64,000 nt of DNA, taken from contig NC_081553.1 in assembly GCF_963082655.1 (NCBI RefSeq), forward strand, positions 64,077,392-64,141,391. The letters are read 5' to 3'. The position numbers and the translations under genes were made by a program. Source of the stretch: Stomoxys calcitrans (taxonomy: Eukaryota; Arthropoda; Insecta; Diptera; Muscidae). The notes beneath the pieces are model-generated. The model saw nothing but the letters and a program-made list of their open reading frames with translations, ran no database searches and was not told the DNA's origin. Shown in pieces: positions 34,426 to 46,863 of the stretch (positions are counted from its first letter, which is position 1; the number at the start of each line of letters is the position of its first letter).

Positions 34426-34800
34426 ATGGTATTTAAGAGTAGAGTACAAATTAAACATAAACATTAATTCCTTGGTGTCTGAGGGGCCTCCTCATCCCCC
34501 AAAATCCCCCAACAGGACATATTTTCCAATTGGGACAATATGGGTTTCAAAAGAAAGGTATTTGGGAGTTAAATACGAATGTGATATAAACAAATTGGGG
34601 CCAAGTACTTAGTAGGCCGTCCCAGGACCAAAACCGCCCCTAAAGTAGCGCCCAAAATCAAAAGTGGGTCAATCGGGACAATATGGGACTCAAATAAAAG
34701 GTATTCGAGAGTGGAGTATGAATATGATATTTGAAATTGGTTTCAAATAACTAGCGAGTCGTTCAAAGCAAAAAACCACCCAAAAAATACGACCAATCAG
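34426..34800 (+). repeat. Family B repeats, continued
   Basis: Units with GGGACAATATGGGTTTCAAA and AAAGGTATTTGGGAGTTAAA, about 120-130 bp apart. No coding content. Confidence 0.7.
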
Positions 34801-34804
34801 TAAG

Positions 34805-36095
34805 AAAAGGCAAAAGTCGGACGGCGGCCGACTTTATAATACCCTACACCTAATTCTGAACCAATTTTTATGGACCTTGGCGGATGTTTTCAAATGAGTT
34901 ATGAAAATCCCCGTATGGGAGCTAAATCGATTTTGACCAAATTTCTGATATTGTTGTAGTCATCGAGGAAAGCGTTGAGCACAATAAATGCGCTCGCAGT
35001 GGCTTTAGAAGTGAAAATCGGCCTATATACATAAATGGCAGCTATGTCTAAATCTGAACCGATTTCCAGGAAATTCACTAGTAATGTCGAGAGTCATAAG
35101 AAAATCCTTCCTGCCAAAATTCGAGAGAATTGGTTAGCAAATGAGCACTTTATTGCAATATTTCTCAAAATCGGACGAATATATATATGGGAGCTATACC
35201 TGAATCTGAACAGATTTCGAGCAAACTTCTAAGATGCTGTGGCAGTCGTCGAGGAAAGCGTTTTGCAAAGTTTTGGCAAGATGTGTAAAAAAAATACGCT
35301 TGCTGTGACTCCAGAAGTTAAAATCGGGCGATATATATATATGAGAGCTATATATAAATCTGAACCGATTACCATGAAATTTACCAGTAATGCCGAGAGT
35401 CATAAGAAAATCCTTCCTGCCAAAATTCGAGTGAATTGGTTGACAAATGAGTATTTTATTGCATTATTACTGCAAATCGGACGAACATATATATGGAAGC
35501 TATACCTGAATCTGAACCGATTTTGAGTAAACTTCTCAGATACTGTGGCAGTCGTCGATGAAAGCGGTGTACAAAGTTTTGGGAAGATTGGTCAATAAAT
35601 GCGCTTGCAGTGGTTCTAGGAGCGAAAATCGGGCGATATATATATATATATCAGAGCTATATATAAATCTGAACCGATTTCCATGAAATTCAACAGTAAT
35701 GTCGAGAGTCATAAAGAAATTCTTCCTGCCAAATTTTGAGAGAATTGGTTAACAAATGAGTATTTTATTGCATTATTACTGCAAATCGGACGGACATATA
35801 TATGGGAGCTATATCCAAATCTGAACCGATTTTTTCCAATTTCAATAGTCTTTGTCTCTAGGCCGAAAAACATGCCTGTACCAAATTTTAAGACGATCGC
35901 ATGAAAACTGCGACCTGTATTTTGTACACAATTTAACATGGACAGGCGGACAGACGGACAGACAAAAAGACGGGCATAGCTAAATCGAATCAGAAAGGGA
36001 TTTTGAGTCGATCGGTATACTCATCAATGGGTCTACCTCTCTTCCTGTTGGGTGTTACCAACAAATTCACTGAGTTATAATACCCTGTACCACAA
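34805..36095 (+). repeat. A-like element with about 300-bp internal repeats
   Basis: It starts GGCAAAAGTCGGACGGCGG, then TATAATACCCTACACC. Internal units with GAAATTCTTCCTGCCAAA-type and CGACCATATATATGGGAGC-type blocks recur at about 35018, 35326 and 35622. It ends with ACGGACAGACAAAAAGACGG, and TATAATACCCTGTACCAC plus GTGGTGTAGGG. Built like family A (short unique ends, internal phrase repeats about CTGAACCGATTT) but distinct in sequence. Confidence 0.7.
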
Positions 36096-36099
36096 GAGT

Positions 36100-37210
36100 G
36101 GTGTAGGGCTGAACGGCTGAATCGATTTTATTGAAATTTTCACAGGTGGTGCATTATGGACCCGTGGTTAAAATATGGTCTTAATTTTGTAAAATCTGAA
36201 GGGGGGACGGACCCTCCCCCTGATCCTAATCCTCAAAAACGCCTGATCTCGGAGATGAGAGGGAAATTCAAGCGAAATTTTGTTTGCACACTTACAGTAA
36301 CCTTAAAACAAAAATTTGGTATCAAAATCTGGGATGGTGTACCTAGAGGGCCGCCCACACCCAAAACCCGCCAAACACATTTAAAGACCAATCACTGCAA
36401 TATGGGTATCAAGAGCCTACTGATGAGTTTGGTGTGGTACCAAACGAAATCACAATCTAGGAAACCAGCCAAGTTTTTTTGTGTGTGTTCCGCATAGACT
36501 CAACACGGCTGAACCGGTTTTCATAAAATGTTGGTGAGGTGAAAATAGGTTACTTAATATTTTAATACCTAAAGGGGGACGGACCCTCCCCCTTATCCTA
36601 ATTCTCAAAAACGTCAGATCTTGGAGATGAGGGGCAATTCAAGCGAAATTTTGCTTGCACACCTATTGTAGCTCAAAAACAAAAAACTGGCATCTAAATT
36701 TTGAGTGGGGTGGCTAAGGGGGCTGCCCCATCCCCAAAGCCCGCCAAATGGATATATAGACCAATCAAGACAATATGGGATTCAAATTAAAGGTATTTGA
36801 GAGTAGAAAACGATTTTGGTATCTAATTTTTGGTTAAAGTGTTTGGAGGGGCGCCCCACTCCGAAAACTCTCCCAAGCCGGACATATTTGCTGGCCACGG
36901 CAATAAGGGGCTCAAAAATAAAAGGTATTCAAGATTTGGGGTGGGTGGCTAAGGGGACTGCCCCATCCCCAAGCCCGCCAAATGAACAGACCAATCAAGA
37001 CAATATGGGATTCAAATTAAAGGTATTCGAGAGTAGAAAACGATTTTGGTATCTAATTTTTGGTTAAAGTGTTTGGAGGGGCGCCCCACTCCGAAAACTC
37101 TCCCAAGCCGGACATATTTGCTGGCCACGGCAATAAGGGGCTCAAATAAAAGGCATTTGAGAGTTAAATACGAATCTAAAGCACAAATGTGGGATATGGT
37201 GTTAGGGGGT
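36100..37210 (+). repeat. Family B tandem element
   Basis: Two head segments (GGGACGGACCCTCCCCCT at about 36195 and 36570), then two near-identical blocks with GTTTGGAGGGGCGCCCCACT at about 36841 and 37071 (230 bp apart). Open frames here are chance. Confidence 0.75.
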
Positions 37211-37412
37211 CCACCTGCAGGACCCTATTATGGTCAGGCAGTCTAAAACAGATCTCAGCCCCTGGGTCCTCAACGTAGACAACCAGGCCCACTCAGTCCT
37301 CTAACGGATGGATCAAAGCTACAGGACAGAGTGGGCCTGCGTGTCAACATTGAGAACCCATGGACTGAGATCTGTTTTTGACTGCCTGACCATAATACGA
37401 TCTTGCAGGCGG
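37211..37412. repeat. Imperfect inverted duplication at a LINE 5' truncation point
   Basis: The left arm, about 37211-37302 (TATTATGGTCAGGCAGTC), is the diverged reverse complement of the right arm, about 37321-37412 (GACTGCCTGACCATAATA), with about 18 bp between. The right arm is coding DNA of the LINE. Confidence 0.8.
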
Positions 37413-38143
37413 AGATCCGGGTGATCACGGAATGCGTGAGGTGGTGTGGTATTAACGCGAAGACATCGAGTATGAACATCTTTACAGACAGGAAATATGC
37501 CATAAGGGCAATAACAACTAGAACCATAAGATCAGGAACAGTGTTGGAATGCAAGAAGGAGGTTACTGCCTTCTCTAAGGATGGCACCATCCGCATCGTT
37601 TGGGTGCGAGGCCATAGCGGAGTAAGGGGGAATGTAAAAGCAAAAGATTTTGTGGTGAAGGTCAGAGAACTCCCGTCTATAATTTTCGTTAACCCGCAGC
37701 CTTTTGGGTTGAGGCAGTCCGAGTTAAGGGCGTGGGCGACGAATGCGCATGCTTCACTGTGGAATAGCGACACGGTCGGTAGGACGGCGAAAATCCCATG
37801 GGGGGTCCAGATTGTGAGAAGTCGAGGCTATTACTGAAAGGAAGTATGAAAGGAGGTCAGTGTAGCTTTCGGTATCATAACTGGACACATAGGACTTGGA
37901 GCTCCCTTATGTAAAATCAGTGCGGCAAGTGAAAACATGCGTAGGGCATGAGGGATGAAGAGACATTGGAGCATTACATATGTTGTTGCCCGGCTTTTGC
38001 GACCAGCAGATACCGGCACATAAGTGAAGACAAAATACCAGATGTCAACCAACTTAGGGGCGGTGTATGGAATACAATTGGGGATTTTGTAAGCAGTAGG
38101 GAATTCCTGACTAAGATTTTCTTTTTCGAGGTTACATTTTAGC
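37304..38143 (+). pseudogene. LINE ORF2 C-terminus: RNase H domain and zinc knuckle
   Basis: The frame starts TDGSKLQDRVGL with the first RNase H aspartate (37307-37309), an in-frame stop at 37379, then LPDHNTILQAEIRVITEC with the acidic E, then MNIFTDRKYAIRAI with the next D, and IRIVWVRGHSGVRGN with the catalytic H region. The last aspartate is changed (VKAKDF for a VKADEF-type site). After frame disruption near 37835-37950, the C-terminal segment REDEETLEHYICCCPAFATSR-like is a CCHC-type knuckle. It ends DFVSSREFLTK to a stop at 38141-38143. RNase H plus C-terminal knuckle is typical of R1/LOA/I-type LINEs. RT and endonuclease are missing. Confidence 0.8.
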
Positions 38144-39800
38144 ATTCAGAGCGAACAACAAGCTGGCTACTGGCTTAGGTGTCTATGTGCTCAAGCCAGT
38201 AACCAGCTTTTTGTTGTGGCATGGGGCAGATTAATATATGAACAATCTTTTCAACCTAACCTAGGACTTAACGGGCTCATGAATAACGTTGGGAGGCAAA
38301 TTATGCCCTTACTCAATACCCACAGAGCGTGCGTATATATCGATCAGGGCAATAGAGGCCTGAAATAGAAGGTGGTCAAGAGTTTACAACAGTTTTTGAA
38401 AATTGAAAATTTGGCTGAAATTGCTAGAGCGACCTCCCCTCAACCAAGGCCCGCTGAGCGGACTTGTTTTTCAATCAGGACAATATGGGTATCAAATAAA
38501 AGGTTTTTTTGGAGTAGATAAGAGTCATTTTTAAGCTTTAAGATTTTGAGATGATGAGAGCTTTTCCTATGTCATTATTTCGCTTTCGCGGTACTTAGGT
38601 GGGGTCACGAAATACAAATGAACCAACTTAGGGGCGTGGTATGAAGGGATTTTGTAAGCAGCAGGGAATTCCTGAATAAAATTTTCTATTTCGAGGTGAA
38701 ATTTTAGCATTCAGAGCGAACAACAAGCTGGTTACTGGCTTAAGAGTCTATATGCCCAAGCCAGTAACCAGCTTTTTGTTGTGGCATGGGGCAGATTAAT
38801 ATATGCACACTTTTTTCAATCTAACCTTACCTAGGACTTAACGGGCTCATGAATAACGTTGGGAGGCAAATTATGCCCTTACTCAATACCCACAGAGCGT
38901 GCGTATATATCGATCAGGGCAATAGAGGCCTGAAATAGAAGGTGGTCAAGAGTTTACAACAGTTTTTGAAAATTTAAAGTTGGGCTGAAATTTCTAGGGG
39001 GACCTTCCCTCAACCAAGGCCCGCTGAGCGGACTTGTATTTCAATCACAACAATATGGGTATCAAATAAAAGGTTTTTCGGAGTAGATAAGAGTCATTTT
39101 GAAGCTTTAAGATTTTGAGATGGTGAGAGCTTTTCCTATGTCATTGTTTGGCTTTCGCGGTACTTAGTTGGGGACACGATACTACAAATGAACCAAATTA
39201 GGGGCGTGGTAGGAATACAATTAGGAATTTTCTAAGCAGCAGGGAATTCCTGAGTAAGATTTCCTTTTTCGAGGTTAAATTTTAGCATTCAGAGCGAACA
39301 ACAAGCTGGTTACTGGCGTAGGTGTCTATGTACCTAAGCCAGTAACCAGCTTTTTGTTGTGGCATGGGACAGATTAGTATATGAACAATCTTTTCAACCT
39401 AACCTAGGACTTAACGGGCTCATGAATAACGTTGGGGGGCAAATTATGCCCTTACTCAATACCCACTGAGCGTGCGCATATATCGATCAGGGCAATAGAG
39501 GTCTGAAATACAAGGTTGCCAAAGAGTTTACAACAGTTTTTGAAAATTGAAAGTTGGGCTGAAATTGCCAGGGGGACCTCCCCTCAACCAAGGCCCGCTG
39601 AGCGGACTTGTATTTCAATCAGGACAATATGGGTATCAAATAAAAGGTTTTTGGAGTAGATAAGAATCATTTTGAAACTTTAAGATTTTGAGATCATGAG
39701 TACTTAGGTGGGGACACGATACTACACATGAACCAACTTAGGGGCGTGGTATGGAATACAATTATGGATTTTGTAAGCAGCAGGGAATTTCTGGGTTAAA
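38141..39800 (+). repeat. Tandem repeat of a LINE 3' end with hairpin (three units of 565-578 bp)
   Basis: AGCATTCAGAGCGAACAACA starts at 38141, 38706 and 39284. Each unit has a hairpin (38155-38217, 38720-38782, 39298-39360), the phrase GTGGCATGGGGCAGATTA, a tail TTTTCAACCTAACC, and a C-type block (ACCTCCCCTCAACCAAGGCC). Each next unit begins with a relic of the LINE coding end (GGCGTGGTATGGAATACAA, GGGAATTCCTGA). The array therefore includes the LINE 3' UTR. Confidence 0.8.
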
Positions 39801-41185
39801 TTTTCTGTTTCGCGGTTACTTTAACAAATTAAAACATTTTAGCTTCCCATATTTTATATTTTTAAATTAAAATTTCTGTTATATCTTTAATAGAGTGTTT
39901 GTTTTAAATTACATCTGTCACTCGTGGGAGCAAACATGGATTGAACTTTCTGCTGATGGTTTTATTGGAACGCACACACATTAATGAGCGCTGACTGACT
40001 GCCTGTCTTGGAAAATTGCACAATGAAGCGCATAGACAACTTGACTAAATAAACTCAGTTTAGCGGGGGGAAAAAAATCAACAAGAAACGTGCCTTGAAT
40101 TCATATTCCTTACAGAGATTTCACATCTAAGAGCTCAGATTTTTCTTTTTCCAAGATTTTATCTAAAGTGTCTGAAAACCTTAGACAGGCACATAGACAG
40201 ACAGACAGACAGACGTCTTTGACATCAGGGAGTTGATAAAGGCAATAAAACATAATTTTTCTTTTTTTATATTTCTCTTGCTTGTTGGTAAGGTCCTTGG
40301 AGTGTGGTGTCGCAGAACTGCCATTTATTGGCTTATCCTGGATGAACAGTATAGGAGCTCAAAAAAGGCTGAGAAACACACAGATAAAGTGAAATTAAAA
40401 AAAAACACACACACAAAATAAACTATGAAATAAATAATAATCATAATCGTGTAATCGTAATAAAACTCAAGTACATCGAGTTGAAAATGTTGTTGAACGC
40501 TGTGTTGTGGTGAACAAGTTCACTGATTTTTTTTTTCACATATTGTTGTTGTTGTCGTGTTTTTTTTTTTTTGTAGTCTGTGTGCTAATACTGACACCAG
40601 AGGAGCTAGGCGCTACACTGAGCAACCCGCCTCTAACCCCAAAACACTATTGCCTCCCCCCATTTCCCTAGCTAGAGACGCTTTACAAGCCGACGACCGC
40701 AAAACGCAAGATGCATATGGATGATATGATGAAGTCATAGGCAGCAGGTTCGTTGCTTGGGGCTCCCTCTATAGATTTGTAGTGAAGAGAATACTTCAAT
40801 TGTAGGCATACATTGCCAATCGACACTCGAAGAAAGTTGTTAGTGGTATTGAGCATTGATGTATTACCTTAAATCGTGAATGAAAACTAAAGATTACAAT
40901 GAGTCTGAATTTTTGAATACCTAAGAAACTCGGAGCCAATTGTTGTCCATAGCCATAGGGTGACTACTTAACGATTCAATCTAGGTCTACCGACTTCAAA
41001 GATGTATCATCAACTTTAGATATCAATGGAACTTACCTAAAACGAAAGAAAAAAAGAAAATACAAAATTACTTTATAATACAAAATTTTTAAATAAAATA
41101 TGACTGAAAAAAGAAACATTTATACAATTTTATGACAGATGTCAATATTGTAGTTAACCCATTAACAAGGAGGGCTTAGACTAAT
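39800..41185. other. Spacer, no supported gene
   Basis: AT-rich DNA with a GACA microsatellite (40190-40213) and short CA runs. No coding match. Confidence 0.5.
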
Positions 41186-41190
41186 ACTAA

Positions 41191-42300
41191 CAAGTAAAAG
41201 CGTGCAAATTTCGGCCGGGCCGAATCTTATATACCCTCCACCATGGAGCGCATTTGCCGAGTTCTTTTCCCGGCATCTCTTCTTAGGCAAAAAATGATAT
41301 AAGAAAAGATTTGCTCTGCCAATTCGAATAAGAATTGCGTCCTTTGGGGGCTCAAGAAGTAAAATAGAGAGATCGATTTATATGGGAGCTGTATCGGGCT
41401 ATAGACCGATTCAGACCATAATAAACACATATGTTGATGGTCATGAGAGGATCCGTCGTACAAAATGTCAAGCAAATCGGATAATAATTGCGACCTCTAG
41501 AGGCTCAAGAAATCAAAATCCCAGATCGGTTTATATGGCAGCTATATCAGGTTATGGGCCGATTTGAACCATACTTGGCACAGTTGTTGGATATCATAAC
41601 AAAACATGTGGTGCAAAATTTCATTCTAATCGGATAAGAATTGCGCGCTCTAGAGGCTCAAGAAGTCAAGACCCAAGATCGGTTTATATGACAGCTATAT
41701 CAGGTTATGGGCCGATTTGAACCATACTTGGCACAGTTATTGGATATCATAACAAAACATGTGGTGCAAAATTTCATTCTAATCGGATAAGAATTGCGCA
41801 CTCTAGAGGCTCAACAAGTCAAGACCCAAGATCGGTTTATATGACAGCTATACCAGGTTATGAACCGATTTGAACCATACTTACCACAGCAGTTAGAAGT
41901 GATACTAAAACACTATGTGCAAAATTTCAGTCAAATCGGATGAGAATTGCGCCCTCTAGAGGCTGAAAAAGTCAAGACCCAAGATCGGTTTATATGGCAG
42001 CTATATCAAAACATGGACCGATATGGCCCATTTACAATACCAACCGACCTATACTAATATAAAGTATTTGTGCAAAATTTCAAGCGGCTAGCTTTACTCC
42101 TTCGGAAGTTAGTGTGCTTTCGACAGACAGACGGACGGACGGACAGACGGACAGACGGACGGAGATGGCTAGATCGACATAAAATGTCGCGACGATCAAG
42201 AGTATATATACTTTATGGGGTCTCTGACGAATATTTCGAGTAGTTACAAACAGAATGACGAAATTAGTACACCCCCCATCCTATGGTGGAGGGTATAAAA
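41191..42300 (+). repeat. Family A element, full-length copy
   Basis: It begins AAGTAAAAGCGTGC, then CGGCCGGGCCGAATCTTATA, TACCCTCCACCATGG. Five 153-bp-spaced units start at 41371, 41524, 41677, 41830 and 41983. It ends GACAGACGGACGG, GACGATCAAGAGTATATA, then CCTATGGTGGAGGGTATAAA. The end repeats the opening CCCTCCACCAT as an inverted motif. About 1.1 kb. This is the best reference copy in the window. Confidence 0.85.
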
Positions 42301-42329
42301 AGAAATACTAGATAATATAATATGGTTTT

Positions 42330-43745
42330 ATGGTAGAGGCGTAGATCCCCTAAAAATTGGTCCCAAATATCAATTTCATACTCTTCTCCCGGTAAATATG
42401 CTCGATTTAGGGTTGTTTTGGGGAGTGGGGTGGTCCTCCCAAACACTTATCCCTGACAACAATCAGCATCGTGCTTTACTCTAAAAGACCATTTTTTTGA
42501 ACCCCACATTGCCATTGGCCTCAAAATTGGATATCAATTTCGTTTTCGCCAAATACGTGTCATTTGAACCCCTTTTTGCAAAAGCCAGCAAATATGTCCG
42601 GTTTGGGGTATGGGCCCTATAAACTATCAATATCGAGATCCACAGCCCTTTAAGACCCAAATTGTCATGGTGAGCAAATACGTCCTATTTGGGGGTTATT
42701 ATGGGGGTTATTATGGGGGTGGAAGTACCCTAGGCAGTTGGTCCCAAATGTTGATATCAGATTCGTGGTCTACTCCCAAATACCTTTCATTTGAGCTCCA
42801 TATTTCCATAGTCGGCAAACATGATCGGTTTTGGGGGATGGGGCGGCCGTTCAGTGACTTGGTCCTGAAAATATCAAATTCGTGTTCTACTTAAAATACC
42901 TCTTATAACAGCCCCATATTGGAATGGTCAGCAAATACGTCCTATATGGGTGTTATTATGGGGTTGGGGTGGCCCCATAGATACTTTTTCCCGAATATTG
43001 ATATCAAATTCGTGCTTTACTTGCAAAGACCTTTCATTTGAGCCCCAAATTGTTATGGTCGTAAATTAGTTCACTTTGGCGGGATGTTTTTGGCAGAGGC
43101 GGCCCCCAATCACTTGACCCCACACTTGGATATGAGATTCTCATTCTATATTCAATTACGTTTTATTAAAGCCCCATATTGCCATATGTGTTTTGGGGAA
43201 GGGGTGGACCCCCAGAAACTTGTTTCCACATTTGGATATTAGATTCGTATTCTACTCGCAAATATCTTTCATTTGAGTCCCAAATTGGCATGATCGGTAA
43301 ATATGTCCGATTTAGGGGTGTTTTGAGGGGGACCACCTCTAACACTTGGTCCGACAATTGGATATCAGATATGTTTTCTTATCCCAAATACCTTTTATTT
43401 GAGTTCCATATTGTCGTGATTGGTCTAAATATATGTTTGGTAGGTTTTAGGGTGGGGCGCCCCCCCATAGGTACCCCATCCGAAATTTGGATACCAAATT
43501 TTTGTTTTTAGGTTACTATGAGAGAGCACACAAAATTTCGTACTTCCCATCTCCCGAGATCTTGCGCGTCTGAAAAGTAGGGTAAGGGGGAGGGTCCGCT
43601 CCCCCTTCAGATATCAAAAAGTGTAGTACCCTATTTTCACCACGGGATCATTATGCACCATCAGTGAAAATTTCAAGAAAATCGGTTCTGTTTCTTAGTC
43701 TATGAGGAACACACAAACATACAAACAAACAAACAAACACAAATT
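42330..43745 (-). repeat. Family B tandem element, reverse orientation
   Basis: Units of about 120-130 bp with CTTTCATTTGAGCCCCA and AGCAAATACGTCC. The head GGGTAAGGGGGAGGGTCCGC (43580) and GTTTGTTTG-type end (as CAAACAAACAAAC near 43725) are reversed, so the element runs right to left. Confidence 0.75.
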
Positions 43746-43749
43746 GATA

Positions 43750-43987
43750 TTGGTTTGCCCAAAAAGTAATTGCGGATTTTTCATATAGTCGGCGTTGACA
43801 AATTTTTTCACAGCTTGTGACTCTGTAATTGCATTCTTTCTTCTGTCAGTTATCAGCAGTTACTTTTAGCTCGCTTTTGAAAAAAAATGTAAAAAGAAGT
43901 ATATTTGATTAAAGTTCATTCTAAGTTTTATTAAAAATGCATTTACTTTCTTTTAAAAAATCCGCAATTATTTTTTGGGCAACTCAA
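43750..43987 (-). mobile_element. Mariner-type MITE, copy 3 (near full length)
   Basis: TTGGTTTGCCCAAAAAGTAA to TTTTTGGGCAACTCAA, with TA on both sides. About 238 bp including the CGGCGTTGACAAATTTTTTC block. It abuts the outer end of family B. Confidence 0.85.
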
Positions 43988-44084
43988 TATATAAGAAAAA
44001 AATTTTAAATATTTTTGTAATAAAATTTTTTCAACTTTTTCACCTTTTTCCCATTTTTTTTTAATTTTTTCTATTTTTGATTTT

Positions 44085-44410
44085 CATACCCTCCACCATA
44101 TAGGATGGGGTATACTAATTTCATCATACCGTTTGTAACACATCGAAATATTGATGGGAGGTCCAACAAAAAATATATAGTCCTGGTCGTCTTGACATTC
44201 GTAGTCGATTTAGTCATGTCCGTCAATCTGAAAGCAAGCTGTAAATGGCCCAAATCGGCCCATGTTTTGGTTTAGCTGTCATATAAACCAATATCGGATA
44301 TTGACTTCTTGAGCCTCTAGAGGGCGCACATCTTATCCGATTTGACTGAAATTTTCCATGTTTTCATGTGTTTCATTTTGAATTCCAACATCTCTTTGTG
44401 AACTTGTTTG
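44085..44410 (-). repeat. Family A 3' end, reverse orientation
   Basis: ATACCCTCCACCATATAGG and GATGGGGTATACTAATTTC are the reverse complement of the family 3' end. A partial 153-bp unit follows (GCCTCTAGAGGGCGCACATC). Confidence 0.75.
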
Positions 44411-45392
44411 GGCCATACTTGGTGCAGTTGTGAAAGGTCAAACCAAATTCCTTCACGCAAAATTTCAGCCAAATCGGATAAGAATGGCGCCTTCTAGAGG
44501 ATTACGAAGTCAAAAACCGAGATCGGTTTATATGGGAGCTATTTCAGGTTATAGGCCGATTCGGACCGTACTGAACATATTTGCTGGAAGTCATAACAGA
44601 ACCCTATATGCAAAATTTCAGCCAAATCGTATAAGAATTGCGCCCTCTATAGGCGAAGTCAAGATGCGAGATCGAATTATATGGGAGCTATATCAGGTTA
44701 TAGACCGTTTCAGACCGTACTGAACACATTTGTTGGAAGTCATAACAGAACACTATGTGCAAAATTTCAGCCAAATCGGATAAGAATTGCGCCCTCTATA
44801 GGCTTACAAAGTCAAGATGCGAGATCGAATTATATGGGAGCTATATCAGGTTATAGACCAATTCGGACCGTACTAGGCACATTTGTTGGAAGTCATGACA
44901 GAACACAATTGGCAAAATTTCAGCCAAATCGGACAAAAATTGCGGCTTGCAGAGGCTCAAGAAGACAAATCGGGAGATCGGTTTATGTGGGAGCTATATC
45001 AGGTTATAAACCGATTTGGACCGTATTTGGCACAGCTGTTGGAAGTCATAACACAACACTGCATGCAAAATTTCAGACAAATCGGACAAAAATTGCGGCT
45101 TCCAAGAACTCAAGAACTCAAATCGGGAGATCGGTTTATATGGGAGCTACATCTTAATCTGAACCGATATGGCCCATTTGCAATTCCAATGACATACATC
45201 AATATTAAGTATCTGAGCAAAATTTCAAGTGGCTAGCTTTACATGTTCGACCGCTATCATGATTTTGACAGACGGACGGACATGGCTAGATCGACTCAGA
45301 ACATCGAAACGATCAAGAATATATATATTTTGATGTGTTACAAACCGAATGACTAGATTAGCATACCCCCATCCTATGGTGGTGGGTTTAAA
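44410..45392 (+). repeat. Family A array and 3' end, forward orientation
   Basis: Units GATCGGTTTATATGGGAGC type start at 44521, 44670, 44823, 44976 and 45129 (intervals 149, 153, 153, 153). It ends CATCCTATGGTGGTGGG (45371-45387). A short open frame follows the repeats for the same reason as at 12532. Confidence 0.85.
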
Positions 45393-45423
45393 AAACATCA
45401 AAAACATTTCTTCATAATAAATA

Positions 45424-45635
45424 TTGGGTTGCCCAAAAAGTAATTGCGGATTTTTTAAAAGAAAATAAATGCATTTAATCAAACATACTTTTTTACACTT
45501 TTTTTCTAAAGCAAGCTAAAAGTAACAGCTGATAACTGACAGAAGAAAAAATGCAATTATAGAGTCACAAGCTGAGACAAAATTTTTCAACGCCGACTAT
45601 ATGAAAAATCCGCAATTAATTTTTGGGCAACCCAA
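45424..45635 (+). mobile_element. Mariner-type MITE, copy 4
   Basis: TA-flanked; TTGGGTTGCCCAAAAAGTA to TTTTTGGGCAACCCAA. Lacks about 20 bp (AAACTTAGAATGAAC) inside the left arm. Confidence 0.85.
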
Positions 45636-46863
45636 TAACAAACTTATTTTTTTTGGGTGTAGCTGTTAGCGGCGGTAAGTAATACGAGTCGAGATTTCAC
45701 TGTCAATGCAGTTAATAATGATGATTATGATGAAACATGAAAACCTACCACCCACATTGAATTCCCAACAATGGCACGAAGTCGAGTGCAACCTTCAATG
45801 GTGTACTCTAAAGTGAAAATGCCAATGCCTATGCCTATGAGAGCGATATATAGGCATATGCATGGCCGTAGGGAGGCCATGGTCAATAGGAGGAAAAAAA
45901 AAAACAAAAAAAAAACAATTTAAACAGAATTTATTAAACAAAATTTTGAAAATACTCAGGAATCGATTTGAATGACAGATGTAGTAGAAAGTGAGGTATT
46001 ATTGCCCTGCAGTATTTGGATGTTAAGTCAAGCATGAATTTTGTCGTTGTATTTAAGAACAACTCCTCTATTCCAGGTTGGAATGGAGACTACTTTTTCG
46101 GAACTAATAACTAGAAACTATAGGGCAGTTCTTTCTGGACAACAGATTAGTGATCCGTAGTGAAAAATGGGACATTTCATCGGTAAGTTTATGTATCCAA
46201 CTGCATGTTTCACCAAATCAAAACTGTTTACACATTTTTTTTTTTTCATTTTTTAAGGTATGAACTATTTGTTCATCTAATGATTTTGCATCATCAGTGT
46301 CTCTACGACCAGGTTTAAAAATTTTGTATAATTTTTTTGGCACTTTAAGGTTTGTGTATCCCTACCATTAAGCAAATCTTGAATCGAAAATCAGTGCGAT
46401 GATGTCTTCCTTGTTCTTCAACAAAATTTTCCTATATTAGTAGTTGCCGACAATTTTTTCAACAATTCCGAAGTTTGTTCATTGATATTCAAATCGAGAT
46501 AAGCTTTTCAAGATTATAATCAACATTCCATATGAAGTACTTCATATGATGCAATGCAAAATTGTTTTGGCAGACAACTGAAAGTCTTAACTTAGACCAT
46601 AGGACATAAGGTCATGGCATAAATGTATATGGATAATTTTATTATACAATTCTATATGCTTGTTTACTAGATTAGAATACGGCATCATGTGCTTTGCATA
46701 ATGCAATTTTATTAATAAATTTTTCCAAGAATTTTTGTGCCAAAACTTATTTGGAAGTATAACAGAAACCATTACCAGCATTTTAAATATAATTTCAATT
46801 ATATTTTATTTTATTTTTTTGCATAAAAATAGAATTTTTTTTACTTTGCATTTACATTTGCAG
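45636..46863. other. Spacer, intron-like
   Basis: AT-rich with poly(A)/(T) runs and one GCATCATCAGTGTCTCT motif (46288). The last 28 bp are a pyrimidine-rich tract ending CAG, read as a possible 3' splice site of the next entry. Confidence 0.5.
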
